DNA from: Salinispora pacifica CNR114
GTDB lineage: Bacteria; Actinomycetota; Actinomycetes; Mycobacteriales; Micromonosporaceae
NCBI RefSeq assembly: GCF_000514775.1
Contig: NZ_AZWO01000030.1
Location: 1 to 64,000, forward strand
Reading direction: 5' to 3'
Length of the DNA stretch: 64,000 bases
This document shows positions 1 through 6,779 of this stretch, piece after piece. The translations under genes and the position numbers were made by a program. The notes under the pieces were generated by a model that saw nothing but the letters and a program-made list of their open reading frames with translations, did not search any database and was not told the origin of the DNA. Within the stretch, counting starts at the first letter, position 1; every line of letters starts with the position of its first letter.

Positions 1-267
1 AAGGTCTCGCTGGCCAACGGACTCCTGTACACCTACACCCACCCCTCCGCCGACGAACTGGCGTTCCGTCCCGGCGGCCAGTTGCTTGGACATCCGGACG
101 CGTGGTACCTCACCGCGATCGACGTACACACCGGCGAACGAGTATGGAGCAAACTGGCCGGAGCCGGACCACTTGTCAACAACCACTACGCCCCGATCTC
201 CATCGGACCCGACGGCGCCGCGTACATCGGAGCCGTCGGTGGCCTCATCCGCATCGCTGACAGCTAA
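1..267 (+). CDS. C-terminal fragment of a PQQ-type beta-propeller protein
   Basis: The frame is open from base 1 to a TAA at 265-267, so the N-terminus lies outside the window; 88 residues are visible. The segment reading YLTAIDVHTGERVWS looks like a blade of a PQQ/WD40-like quinoprotein propeller (hydrophobic strand, ALDxxTGxxxW signature). It is followed by PISIGPDGAAYIGAVGGL, which looks like the next blade. Such propellers are usually secreted or lipid-anchored, but no signal region can be seen here. The family call rests on one and a half repeats; the substrate is unknown. Confidence 0.6.
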   Translation, partial: KVSLANGLLYTYTHPSADELAFRPGGQLLGHPDAWYLTAIDVHTGERVWSKLAGAGPLVNNHYAPISIGPDGAAYIGAVGGLIRIADS

Positions 268-280
268 TACCGTAGCGGCA

Positions 281-308
281 GTAGGCGAGTCGATTTCGGC
301 TCGCCTAC
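281..308 (+). terminator. Hairpin terminator after the beta-propeller gene
   Basis: Perfect 9-bp arms GTAGGCGAG / CTCGCCTAC enclose a 10-nt loop that can pair further through CG..CG. It starts 13 bp after the stop codon. There is no long T-run, as is usual in high-GC actinobacteria. Confidence 0.7.
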
Positions 309-531
309 ACGATGGGTCGGGCCCGCGCGGACCTGATTGCCGCTCTCCCCGCCCAGGTGCGGTGCCGGCTGTCCGCCGGCACCGCTCGCGGGATAACTCG
401 GCTACTGCCCCCGAAAAATCCACCCGACGCCCGTGGTAGAACGCTTCCGCAGGGCGGAGCGCCGCTGCCGGAGTGCAATCCCAAGTAGGCGACCGCGCCG
501 ACGGCCAGGAGAGCATGGCCTGCATGTGGAG

Positions 532-855
532 CTACTCCGGCAAGCGTTGCGGTAGCGACGGCCCACCCTTACCCGGGCCGAGCACGAGGGAGGGCCACAT
601 CACACGTGCTACCTGACCGCACCACCCCAGCTCTGGACGTTCCGAGACGTACGTTCCCTTGCCCTGGTGCCCCTCGACCAATCCACGTTCCCGAAGTATG
701 CGCAGCGCAGTTTGGGCAGTGGTGACACTGATCTTGAAGCGGTCGGCGAACTGCGCGTAGGTCGGCAACTTGTCTCCCGGCGCAAACTCACCCGCTCGAA
801 TCTGAGCAGTGATCGAATCCACGACACGAATGTAGTCAGCGGTACGGCGGGACAT
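532..855 (-). CDS. Short GntR-type winged-helix regulator
   Basis: The 107-aa protein has a GntR DNA-binding domain at residues about 8-72: a DSITAQIRAGEFAPGDKLPT entry, the recognition helix around ISVTTAQTALRILRERGL, and the wing GHQGKGTYV. There is no room for an effector-binding domain (usual GntR proteins are 220-250 aa), so it is a DNA-binding-only repressor type. The tail beyond residue 73 has no recognised domain. A second minimal GntR protein lies 191 bp upstream on the same strand. Proteins of this size occur as KorSA-like regulators of actinomycete integrative elements and as stand-alone chromosomal regulators; the sequence does not decide between these. Confidence 0.75.
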   Translation of the reverse strand: MSRRTADYIRVVDSITAQIRAGEFAPGDKLPTYAQFADRFKISVTTAQTALRILRERGLVEGHQGKGTYVSERPELGWCGQVARVMWPSLVLGPGKGGPSLPQRLPE

Positions 856-1046
856 GCGGGGCGTTCCTCGCGTCGTCGCTCTCCGCTAGCAACTACGCGA
901 CCCTGGGCCCTGACTCCGCCCTGGGAACGCGCCATGTCAGCAACTTCGCCCTTGACCGGTCACCTCAATGACAGGCCCCCGCGGCGACCGGGATCAGCGA
1001 AACTTGTCATGGACAGCCCGCGAGAGCTCCGCCCGAACCTAGCACC

Positions 1047-1283
1047 TCAACGATCACTCGCCGGCGGAATGGCCACGAAAACGCCCATTCCCTGCCTACC
1101 CAGTAACTCACCAGACTCAATGAGGATATCGACCGCTTTGCGAACAGTGACCGGACTCGTCTCATATTGGTCCGCAAGCTCCCGCGTGCTGGGCAACTTG
1201 TCACCAGGCTTGAGGATGCCCGCCTTGATCCGAGCACGAAGGTCATCCCGGATGACTCTCCAAAGCGGGACGGCATGAGGCAT
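1047..1283 (-). CDS. Minimal GntR-type winged-helix regulator
   Basis: The longer open frame starts far upstream, but homology-like sequence begins at the ATG at 1281-1283 (MPHAVPLWRVIRDDLRARI), giving 78 aa. Nearly the whole protein is a GntR winged helix: KPGDKLPSTRELADQYETSP, then VTVRKAVDILIESGEL, then the wing GRQGMGVFV. A GAGGT motif lies just before the start. It diverges from the small genes at 1408-1976, and an inverted repeat at 1331-1353 sits between the two starts, which suggests autoregulation. There is no ligand domain. Confidence 0.75.
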   Translation of the reverse strand: MPHAVPLWRVIRDDLRARIKAGILKPGDKLPSTRELADQYETSPVTVRKAVDILIESGELLGRQGMGVFVAIPPASDR

Positions 1284-1330
1284 AACCTCATCTGACCACT
1301 CGCATTTTTGATCATGGTCGACAACCTTGT

Positions 1331-1353
1331 CTTTACCAGCATTGCTTGTAAAG
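1331..1353. promoter_or_regulatory. Candidate operator for the small GntR regulators
   Basis: The inverted repeat CTTTAC-N11-GTAAAG lies in an unusually AT-rich stretch between the divergent starts at 1283 and 1408. A TACTGT hexamer at 1359-1364 could be a -10 element for the rightward gene, although no good -35 element is seen. The spacing and position suit a GntR dimer; binding is inferred. Confidence 0.4.
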
Positions 1354-1407
1354 TGTGCTACTGTCAGCTGCGGATTGAACACGGGCGATAAGAAATGGGG
1401 TAACAGT

Positions 1408-1713
1408 GTGCCTACCCAGGCCGACGACCAGCGGCGGCTGGGCGACCGAGCAGGTGACAGCGCACTCATGCGAGACGTACCCCGGTATTGCTTCCGCCAC
1501 CGCGCTGCTGGGGCGGAGCGGCGAGGTAGCGCAGACGTGCTGGCTCTGGGCGCCGACACCCCGACCACCAAACGCCCGCTCGCGAACGTGCGCGACGCGG
1601 GAAAGGGCCCGGGGCGGGTGCCGGGCTCCGGCCGGTACGCCACGCGCGGACGTGCCGGTCGCCCCCGCCCGCCTCGGCGCCGCCCCCACCCCACCCGACC
1701 TGAGAGGACGTGA
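1408..1713 (+). CDS. Small basic protein of unknown function
   Basis: GTG start at 1408 with GGGG seven bases upstream; 101 aa. The second half is rich in Arg and Pro and has no recognisable domain. Support comes from the ribosome-binding site, strong third-position GC bias, and a GTGA overlap with the next gene at 1710. It could still be a non-coding leader in front of the DivIVA-like gene, since overlapping frames are also open here. Confidence 0.4.
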   Translation: MPTQADDQRRLGDRAGDSALMRDVPRYCFRHRAAGAERRGSADVLALGADTPTTKRPLANVRDAGKGPGRVPGSGRYATRGRAGRPRPPRRRPHPTRPERT

Positions 1714-1976
1714 CCGCCATGATCCACCGAGCCCGACGCCTGTTCTCATCCCAGGTTCGCGCCGCGACCTTCGCCCGGCGGCGGTGGCGCGGCTTAGACC
1801 CCGAGCAGGTGTACGCCTACCTCGACCGCGTCGCCGACGAGCTGGAACGGCTCACCCGGGAAGCGCGCACCGCTCACACCGAGGGTGAGCTGATCCGGCA
1901 GGCGTTGCGGCAGTGGCAGTCCCGACACGCCGACTGCCAGCATGCCGCCACCACGAATGGCCGATGGCACCGCTGA
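1710..1976 (+). CDS. Small DivIVA-domain-like protein
   Basis: 88 aa from a GTG at 1710 (an ATG at 1719 is the alternative; AGAGGA at 1703-1708 could serve either). Residues about 22-55 (FARRRWRGLDPEQVYAYLDR then VADELERLTREARTA) match the DivIVA N-terminal signature, FxxxxRGYDxxxVxxFLxxV..., followed by a short amphipathic helix. Full DivIVA proteins continue into a long coiled coil that is absent here. Related short proteins are frequent in Micromonosporaceae. A role at poles or septa is inferred only from the family. A second, longer DivIVA-domain protein lies at 28572-29318. Confidence 0.6.
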   Translation: MTAMIHRARRLFSSQVRAATFARRRWRGLDPEQVYAYLDRVADELERLTREARTAHTEGELIRQALRQWQSRHADCQHAATTNGRWHR

Positions 1977-2006
1977 GCACGGTGGACCGATCGCACTCGC
2001 GTGCTG

Positions 2007-2909
2007 CTAGGACACGACGTCCTTGCGGGTGAAGCGCCAGAAGGCCAGGCCCCAGAAGAGCGTCGCGTAGCTGATCGCCGAGATCGCTCCCCGGACCACG
2101 TCGTCGGTCTGGATCGGTGTCGACAGCAGACCCAGCCAGGCGGTGCTGTAGTGGGTCGGCAGGAAGGCCCGTAGCACGCCGAGGGCGGTGATCTGGTCGA
2201 GGATGCTGGACAGGATCCAGAGCAGCACCGCCCCGCCGACCGCGCCCAACGCGGCGTCCGTGGACACCGACAGCAGCACGGCCAGACCCGCCACCACCAG
2301 CAGTACGACGGCCAGGTAGCCGAGCACCGCCAGCAGCCGCAACAGCCCCTCCCCCGGCTCCAGCTGGGCGGCGACCGTGCTGCGTAGCGGCCCCCACCCG
2401 TACCGCACGGTGCCGAGCAGCAGCGCGGTGCCGGCGAGCAGGAGCAGCGCCAGCGCCGAGTAGGCGAGCGCCACCAGTAGTTTCACCGCGAGCAGTCGGG
2501 CCCGTGGCACCGGCACGGCGAGCAGGTAGCGCAGGCTGCCCCAGCTCGCCTCGCTGGCCACCGTGTCGCCGCAGAAGAGCGCCACCACGACCACCAGCAG
2601 GAACGACGCGGAGACAAAGAGGGTGAAGAGAGTGAAGTTCAGCCCGCCGGAGGTAGCGAACTCGACCAGGCTGCCGAACTCGCCACGCCCATTGTCGTCG
2701 TCGCCGGAGCCGAACTGGAACGCGATCAGGATGATCAGCGGCAGCAGCACCATGAAGCCCAACGCGAGCTGGGTCCGCCGCCGCGACGCCTGCCGCCGGA
2801 ACTCGGCCCGCAACGGCAGCGTGGCGAAGGGCCGGTAGCCCGCCGCCGCGCCGGACGGGGTGCCGCCGGAGCCTCCCGCGCCGGGCTCGACCGTCGTCTG
2901 CGCCATCAT
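2007..2909 (-). CDS. ABC-2 type exporter permease
   Basis: 300 aa. After a Gly/Ala-rich cytoplasmic start, about six hydrophobic segments follow (for example ALGFMVLLPLIILIAFQF, and LFVSASFLLVVVVALFCGD), ending in a short charged tail; this is the topology of ABC-2 membrane subunits. It overlaps the preceding hydrolase-ATPase gene by 4 bp (ATGA), so the two are translationally coupled and must form one exporter. The phrase GDTVASEASWGSLRYLLAVP is the conserved cytoplasmic coupling region of this permease type. The substrate is unknown. Confidence 0.88.
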   Translation of the reverse strand: MMAQTTVEPGAGGSGGTPSGAAAGYRPFATLPLRAEFRRQASRRRTQLALGFMVLLPLIILIAFQFGSGDDDNGRGEFGSLVEFATSGGLNFTLFTLFVSASFLLVVVVALFCGDTVASEASWGSLRYLLAVPVPRARLLAVKLLVALAYSALALLLLAGTALLLGTVRYGWGPLRSTVAAQLEPGEGLLRLLAVLGYLAVVLLVVAGLAVLLSVSTDAALGAVGGAVLLWILSSILDQITALGVLRAFLPTHYSTAWLGLLSTPIQTDDVVRGAISAISYATLFWGLAFWRFTRKDVVS

Positions 2910-5752
2910 CGATCCCCGCTTCCCCGAGAGTTCTCGCCGACCAGGGCCAGGAACGCGTCCTCCAGGCGCCGCCGGGGCACCACCCGGTCCACCCCGATAC
3001 CGGCCCGCACCAACTCGGCGACCACCTCGCTGCGGGCAGTGCCGTTGGTGTCCACCACGAGCTGCCCGTCGCCGTCGGGCAGCACCGAGACGCCCGCGAG
3101 CCGGTCCAGCACCTCCCGCGCGGCCACCGGGTCGGTGACCTCCAGCAGGACGCTCGGCGACTCGCCGACGATCTCCTCAACCGGGCCGGACGCGACGATC
3201 TGCCCCTTGGTCACCACCACCGCGTGGGTGCACGTCTGCTCCACCTCGGCGAGCAGGTGGCTGGAGACCAGCACCGCCCGGCCACCGGTGGCGTACCGCC
3301 GTAGGACCCGGCGCATCTCGGCGATCTGCGGCGGGTCCAGGCCGTCGGTCGGCTCGTCGAGCACCAGCAGCTCCGGCAGGCCGAGCATCGCCTGCGCGAT
3401 CGCCAGCCGCTGCCGCATGCCGTGGCTGTACGTCCGGACCCTGCGGTACACCGAGGTGCCCAGCCCGGCGATCTCCAACGCCTCGTCGAGGTGCGCGTCG
3501 GCCCACGGCCGCCCGGTCGCCCGCCAGTACGCCTTCAGGTTGTCCAGCCCGGACAGGTGCGGCAGGAAGCCGGGGCCCTCCACCAGGGCTCCGATCCGGG
3601 ACAGCACCGGGGCGCCCGGCACCAGCCGGTGCCCGAAGACGTAGACCTCGCCGGTGGTCGGCTGGGTCAGCCCCATCAAGACCCGTAGCGTGGTGGTCTT
3701 GCCCGCGCCATTCGGGCCGAGCAGGCCCACCACCTGCCCGGGGTGCACCTCGAAGTCGACGTTGGAGACGGCGACGAAGCCGTCCGCGTACTCCTTGCGC
3801 AGTTCCCGGACGGCGAGCGGGACGCCCGCGTACGCCGGGTGGACCCGGCTCTCCCGACGCCGGTGCCGGCGGCGGAGGACGGCGACGACCACGACGAGCC
3901 CGACCACGATCGTGGCGAGCAGCCCGGCGAGCACCCAGCGCCAGACGACGGCGTCGGTGGGGATCGGCTCGCTGGCGACCGTGGGGAGGGTGACCGCCCC
4001 GCCCGCCAGGGCCACACTGTAGACGGCCGGTTCGACCGGGGTGGCGTACGCCTGGTCGGAGGTCGCCACCACGACCCGCAGCCGGTGCCCGGCCTCGATC
4101 CGGCGGACGATCGCCGGCAGCGTGACGGTGACCGGTTCGGCGTCCTCGACGGCCGCCGGTAGCCCCGCCAGCCGGATCGGCGCGACCAACCCGTTCGGTA
4201 GGGTCGCTGACCCATCACCGGCAACGTCGTAGAGCTTGACGAAGAGTACGGCCGTGCCGGTCGGGGACGCGGCCCGGATGGAGATGGTCGGCGCGCCGAC
4301 CACGTCCACCGCCGCCGGCAGCGGCGCGGACTCGAACCGGGCGTGCTGGCCGGGAATGTCCCCGGCGACCCCGTCGAGCAGCGACGAGAGCTCCCCGGCG
4401 AAGGGCACCGACGAGATCGCGGCCGGGTTGCCGGCCGGCGGGTTGGCGATTGACTGGGCCGGACCGCTCACCGACACCGGCTGCTGGCCGGTGCCGGTCA
4501 CGCCCGGGTAGCCGGTGGCGCGGAAGCCGCTGGCGACCAGACCCCGGTCGAGGGCGTCGAACCCGGCGATCCGGGAGAAGGTGAAGTCGTCGGCGGGGGC
4601 CGCGCCCTCGCCCTTGACGTAGTGGTCGAGCCACCGCACGGTCAGGTGCCGTACCCGGTCCCGGTCGGACTTCGGGCCGTCGCCGCCGTCGTGCCCGCCG
4701 GTGAACCAGGCCACCTGGACCGGGGTGCCGGTCGCGGCGACTTCCCGGGCGTTCGCGTCCGCCTCGGCGAGCGGGAAGAGGGTGTCGGCCGCCCCCTGCA
4801 CCAGCAGCGTCGGCGCCTCGATCCGGTCGAGTTGCCCGGCCGGGCTGGAACGGCGCAGCAGTGCGACGGCGGCCGGGTCGGCCCGCCCGGTGGTGGCGAT
4901 CCGCAGGTACGCGGCGCACACGTCGGCGGCGAACCGCCCGCAGGAGGGGTCAACGGCGCCGGCCGTGGTGGCCGCGTTCTCCGGGAGGGAGCCGCCCGGG
5001 ACGGAACCGCCACCGGGGGCAAGGCCGCCGGCCGGGCCGGAGCCACCGAGGGTGGCGGGGCCGGGGTTGCCGCCGCTGCCGAAGAAGAGCCCGGCCCAGC
5101 CCTTCTTGAACACCCCCTGCTCCGGCCCCTCGCCGCTCTGCTCCGGCAGGAAGGAGCGGGCGAGGTCGTTCCAGGTGATCATCGGCACGATCGCGTCGAC
5201 CCGCTGGTCCCGCCCGGCGAGCAGCAGCGCCAGCGCACCGCCGTAGGAGCCGCCGACCACACCCACCCGCGGGTCCCCGGCGGCGTCGGTGACGACCTCC
5301 GGGCGGGCGGCCAGCCAGTCCAGCAGGCGCTGCGCGTCGCGGACCTCGTAGTCCGGGTGGTCCAGGTGGATCTGCCCGCCGCTGCGACCGAAGCCCCGCG
5401 CGGTCCAGGTCAGCACCGCGTACCCGCGGCGGGCGAACTCCTCGGCGTCGGCGCGGACCGACTCCTTGGTGCCGCCGAAGCCGTGCCCGAGCAGCACCGC
5501 CGGCACCGGGGCGTCGGCGGCCGCGGCGGGGGGCAGATACAGCGTGGTGTCCAGCTCGACCGGCTCGTCGCCGCTCGGCCCGGACCGGACGGTGATCAGC
5601 GCCGCCTCGGTGCGCAGGTCCGGCTCGGCGGGCCGGAGGGTCCCGGCGACTCCGGCGGCGAGCAGGACGACGACCACCGCCGCCGCGGCCAGCGCACGCC
5701 GACGGGTGGGCAGGGCGCGCCGGATCCACGCGGCCGGTGACGGCGATCTCAT
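2906..5752 (-). CDS. Alpha/beta hydrolase fused to an ABC transporter ATPase
   Basis: 948 aa from ATG at 5750-5752; an open extension to 5869 encodes only VLSADSP repeats and is not used. Residues 1-30 form an N-terminal membrane anchor (RRRALAAAAVVVVLLAAGVA). Residues about 50-600 are a CocE/X-Pro-dipeptidyl-peptidase-type hydrolase with HGFGG and nucleophile Ser169 in GGSYGG, plus the C-terminal jelly-roll typical of this class. A second membrane helix (WVLAGLLATIVVGLVVVVAV) follows. The last 270 residues are a complete ABC ATPase: Walker A GPNGAGKTTT near residue 679, signature YSHGMRQRLAIA, Walker B LLVLDEPTDGLDP. The hydrolase would lie outside and the ATPase inside. ATGA overlap with the permease gene. 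The substrate is unknown. Confidence 0.85.
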   Translation of the reverse strand: MRSPSPAAWIRRALPTRRRALAAAAVVVVLLAAGVAGTLRPAEPDLRTEAALITVRSGPSGDEPVELDTTLYLPPAAAADAPVPAVLLGHGFGGTKESVRADAEEFARRGYAVLTWTARGFGRSGGQIHLDHPDYEVRDAQRLLDWLAARPEVVTDAAGDPRVGVVGGSYGGALALLLAGRDQRVDAIVPMITWNDLARSFLPEQSGEGPEQGVFKKGWAGLFFGSGGNPGPATLGGSGPAGGLAPGGGSVPGGSLPENAATTAGAVDPSCGRFAADVCAAYLRIATTGRADPAAVALLRRSSPAGQLDRIEAPTLLVQGAADTLFPLAEADANAREVAATGTPVQVAWFTGGHDGGDGPKSDRDRVRHLTVRWLDHYVKGEGAAPADDFTFSRIAGFDALDRGLVASGFRATGYPGVTGTGQQPVSVSGPAQSIANPPAGNPAAISSVPFAGELSSLLDGVAGDIPGQHARFESAPLPAAVDVVGAPTISIRAASPTGTAVLFVKLYDVAGDGSATLPNGLVAPIRLAGLPAAVEDAEPVTVTLPAIVRRIEAGHRLRVVVATSDQAYATPVEPAVYSVALAGGAVTLPTVASEPIPTDAVVWRWVLAGLLATIVVGLVVVVAVLRRRHRRRESRVHPAYAGVPLAVRELRKEYADGFVAVSNVDFEVHPGQVVGLLGPNGAGKTTTLRVLMGLTQPTTGEVYVFGHRLVPGAPVLSRIGALVEGPGFLPHLSGLDNLKAYWRATGRPWADAHLDEALEIAGLGTSVYRRVRTYSHGMRQRLAIAQAMLGLPELLVLDEPTDGLDPPQIAEMRRVLRRYATGGRAVLVSSHLLAEVEQTCTHAVVVTKGQIVASGPVEEIVGESPSVLLEVTDPVAAREVLDRLAGVSVLPDGDGQLVVDTNGTARSEVVAELVRAGIGVDRVVPRRRLEDAFLALVGENSRGSGDR

Positions 5753-5810
5753 GCGGCTCACGCTACGGGGGAAGAGCTGAGGATTGCCTGAGTGAACACA
5801 GAACGCACCA

Positions 5811-5884
5811 CTGTCGGCGGAGAGCACCGGGCTGTCGGCGGAGAGCACCGGGCCGTCGGCGGAGAGCACCGGGCCATCGGCGGG
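5811..5884. repeat. 21-bp tandem repeat upstream of the fusion gene
   Basis: Three full copies and a partial copy of a 21-bp unit (core GTCGGCGGAGAGCACCGGG) begin at 5811, 5832, 5853 and 5874, with one or two base changes between copies. On the minus strand they read in frame as VLSADSP repeats in front of the hydrolase-ATPase gene, between it and the methyltransferase gene. Confidence 0.9.
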
Positions 5885-5912
5885 CTGGGCGCCGGGCCCG
5901 GCGCTGTCGTCG

Positions 5913-6551
5913 TCAGCGGGTGCGGCGGGCGGTGAGCACGGTGTCGTGGATGGTCACCGGCGTGCCGTCGGGGGTGGTGGCGGCGCGCGGGCGGGCGGCC
6001 CGGGTACGCACCTCCCAGTCCCCGGCGGGCAGGTCCTGCGCCAACTCGTCGGCGGTGTAGAACAGGTCGGGCTCCGGCGGTCGGGGCATGGCGGTGTCCA
6101 GGTCGCTGGGGTGGTGCCCGACGATCAGCAGGTGGCCGCCCGGGGCCACCCGGGTGGCGAGAGTGGCGAACACCCGTCGCCGCAGCGCCCCGGAGAAGTG
6201 CAGGTAGGACGTGGTTACCAGGTCGTAGCGGGGGCCGTCGTCGGGCTGCCAGTCGCAAATGTCCGCCCGCTCCCACCGCAGCCGCCCGGCCAGGGAGGCG
6301 GGTACCCGCTCGGCGGCGCGGGCGAGGGCCTGCGCGGAGAAGTCCACACCAGTGACCTGCCAGCCGTTTCCGGCCAGCCAGATCGCGTCCGCACCCTCGC
6401 CGCAGCCCACCTCCAGGGCCGTACCCGGGGTGAGGGGGGCAACCTCCGCGACGAGTACGGGGTTCGGGGCGCCGCTCCACACCGGCCCGGCCTCGCTGTA
6501 TCGCTGGTCCCAGTAGTCAACATTGAAGAGGGCGTCGAAGTCAGTCATCAC
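5913..6551 (-). CDS. Class I SAM-dependent methyltransferase
   Basis: 212 aa. Motif I is LEVGCGEGADAIWLA (residues about 45-59), followed by the acidic motif II VTGVDFSAQALARA, and motif III near RADICDWQP. The N-terminal YWDQRYSE...WSG is typical of the thiopurine/tellurite-resistance-like and UbiE-like small methyltransferases. The protein covers one complete Rossmann domain and nothing else. The substrate cannot be predicted. It lies upstream of the hydrolase-ATPase operon on the same strand but is separated from it by the 21-bp repeats. Confidence 0.85.
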   Translation of the reverse strand: MMTDFDALFNVDYWDQRYSEAGPVWSGAPNPVLVAEVAPLTPGTALEVGCGEGADAIWLAGNGWQVTGVDFSAQALARAAERVPASLAGRLRWERADICDWQPDDGPRYDLVTTSYLHFSGALRRRVFATLATRVAPGGHLLIVGHHPSDLDTAMPRPPEPDLFYTADELAQDLPAGDWEVRTRAARPRAATTPDGTPVTIHDTVLTARRTR

Positions 6552-6779
6552 AGGTTCCTCTCCCGATCACCGGATTACGTGGAAGTGCCACCTTCCGGCA
6601 ACACGACCCGAACACGCAAAGATCTTTGCCAGACTGGCAAGGCTGGAGGGCGGCGAACCCCGCGCCGAAACCGATCGGCAGCTCCACCGCGACCAGGCTG
6701 AACCGGGAACCCGGCCAGGCTGTCGCGCCACCGCGGCGGTTACCGAGACCCCTTCCGCGTACCGGCTAGGGTTCGGTGG

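Noticed and set aside
1852-3180. 442-codon minus-strand frame near the first exporter
   Set aside because: Lies in a different frame over the permease and ATPase genes, which have clear motifs; composition is Arg/Ala/Gly noise.
5753-5869. Extended N-terminus (VLSADSP repeats) of the hydrolase-ATPase fusion
   Set aside because: The repeats precede a proper anchor sequence starting at the ATG at 5752, and a signal/anchor buried behind 39 residues is unlikely.
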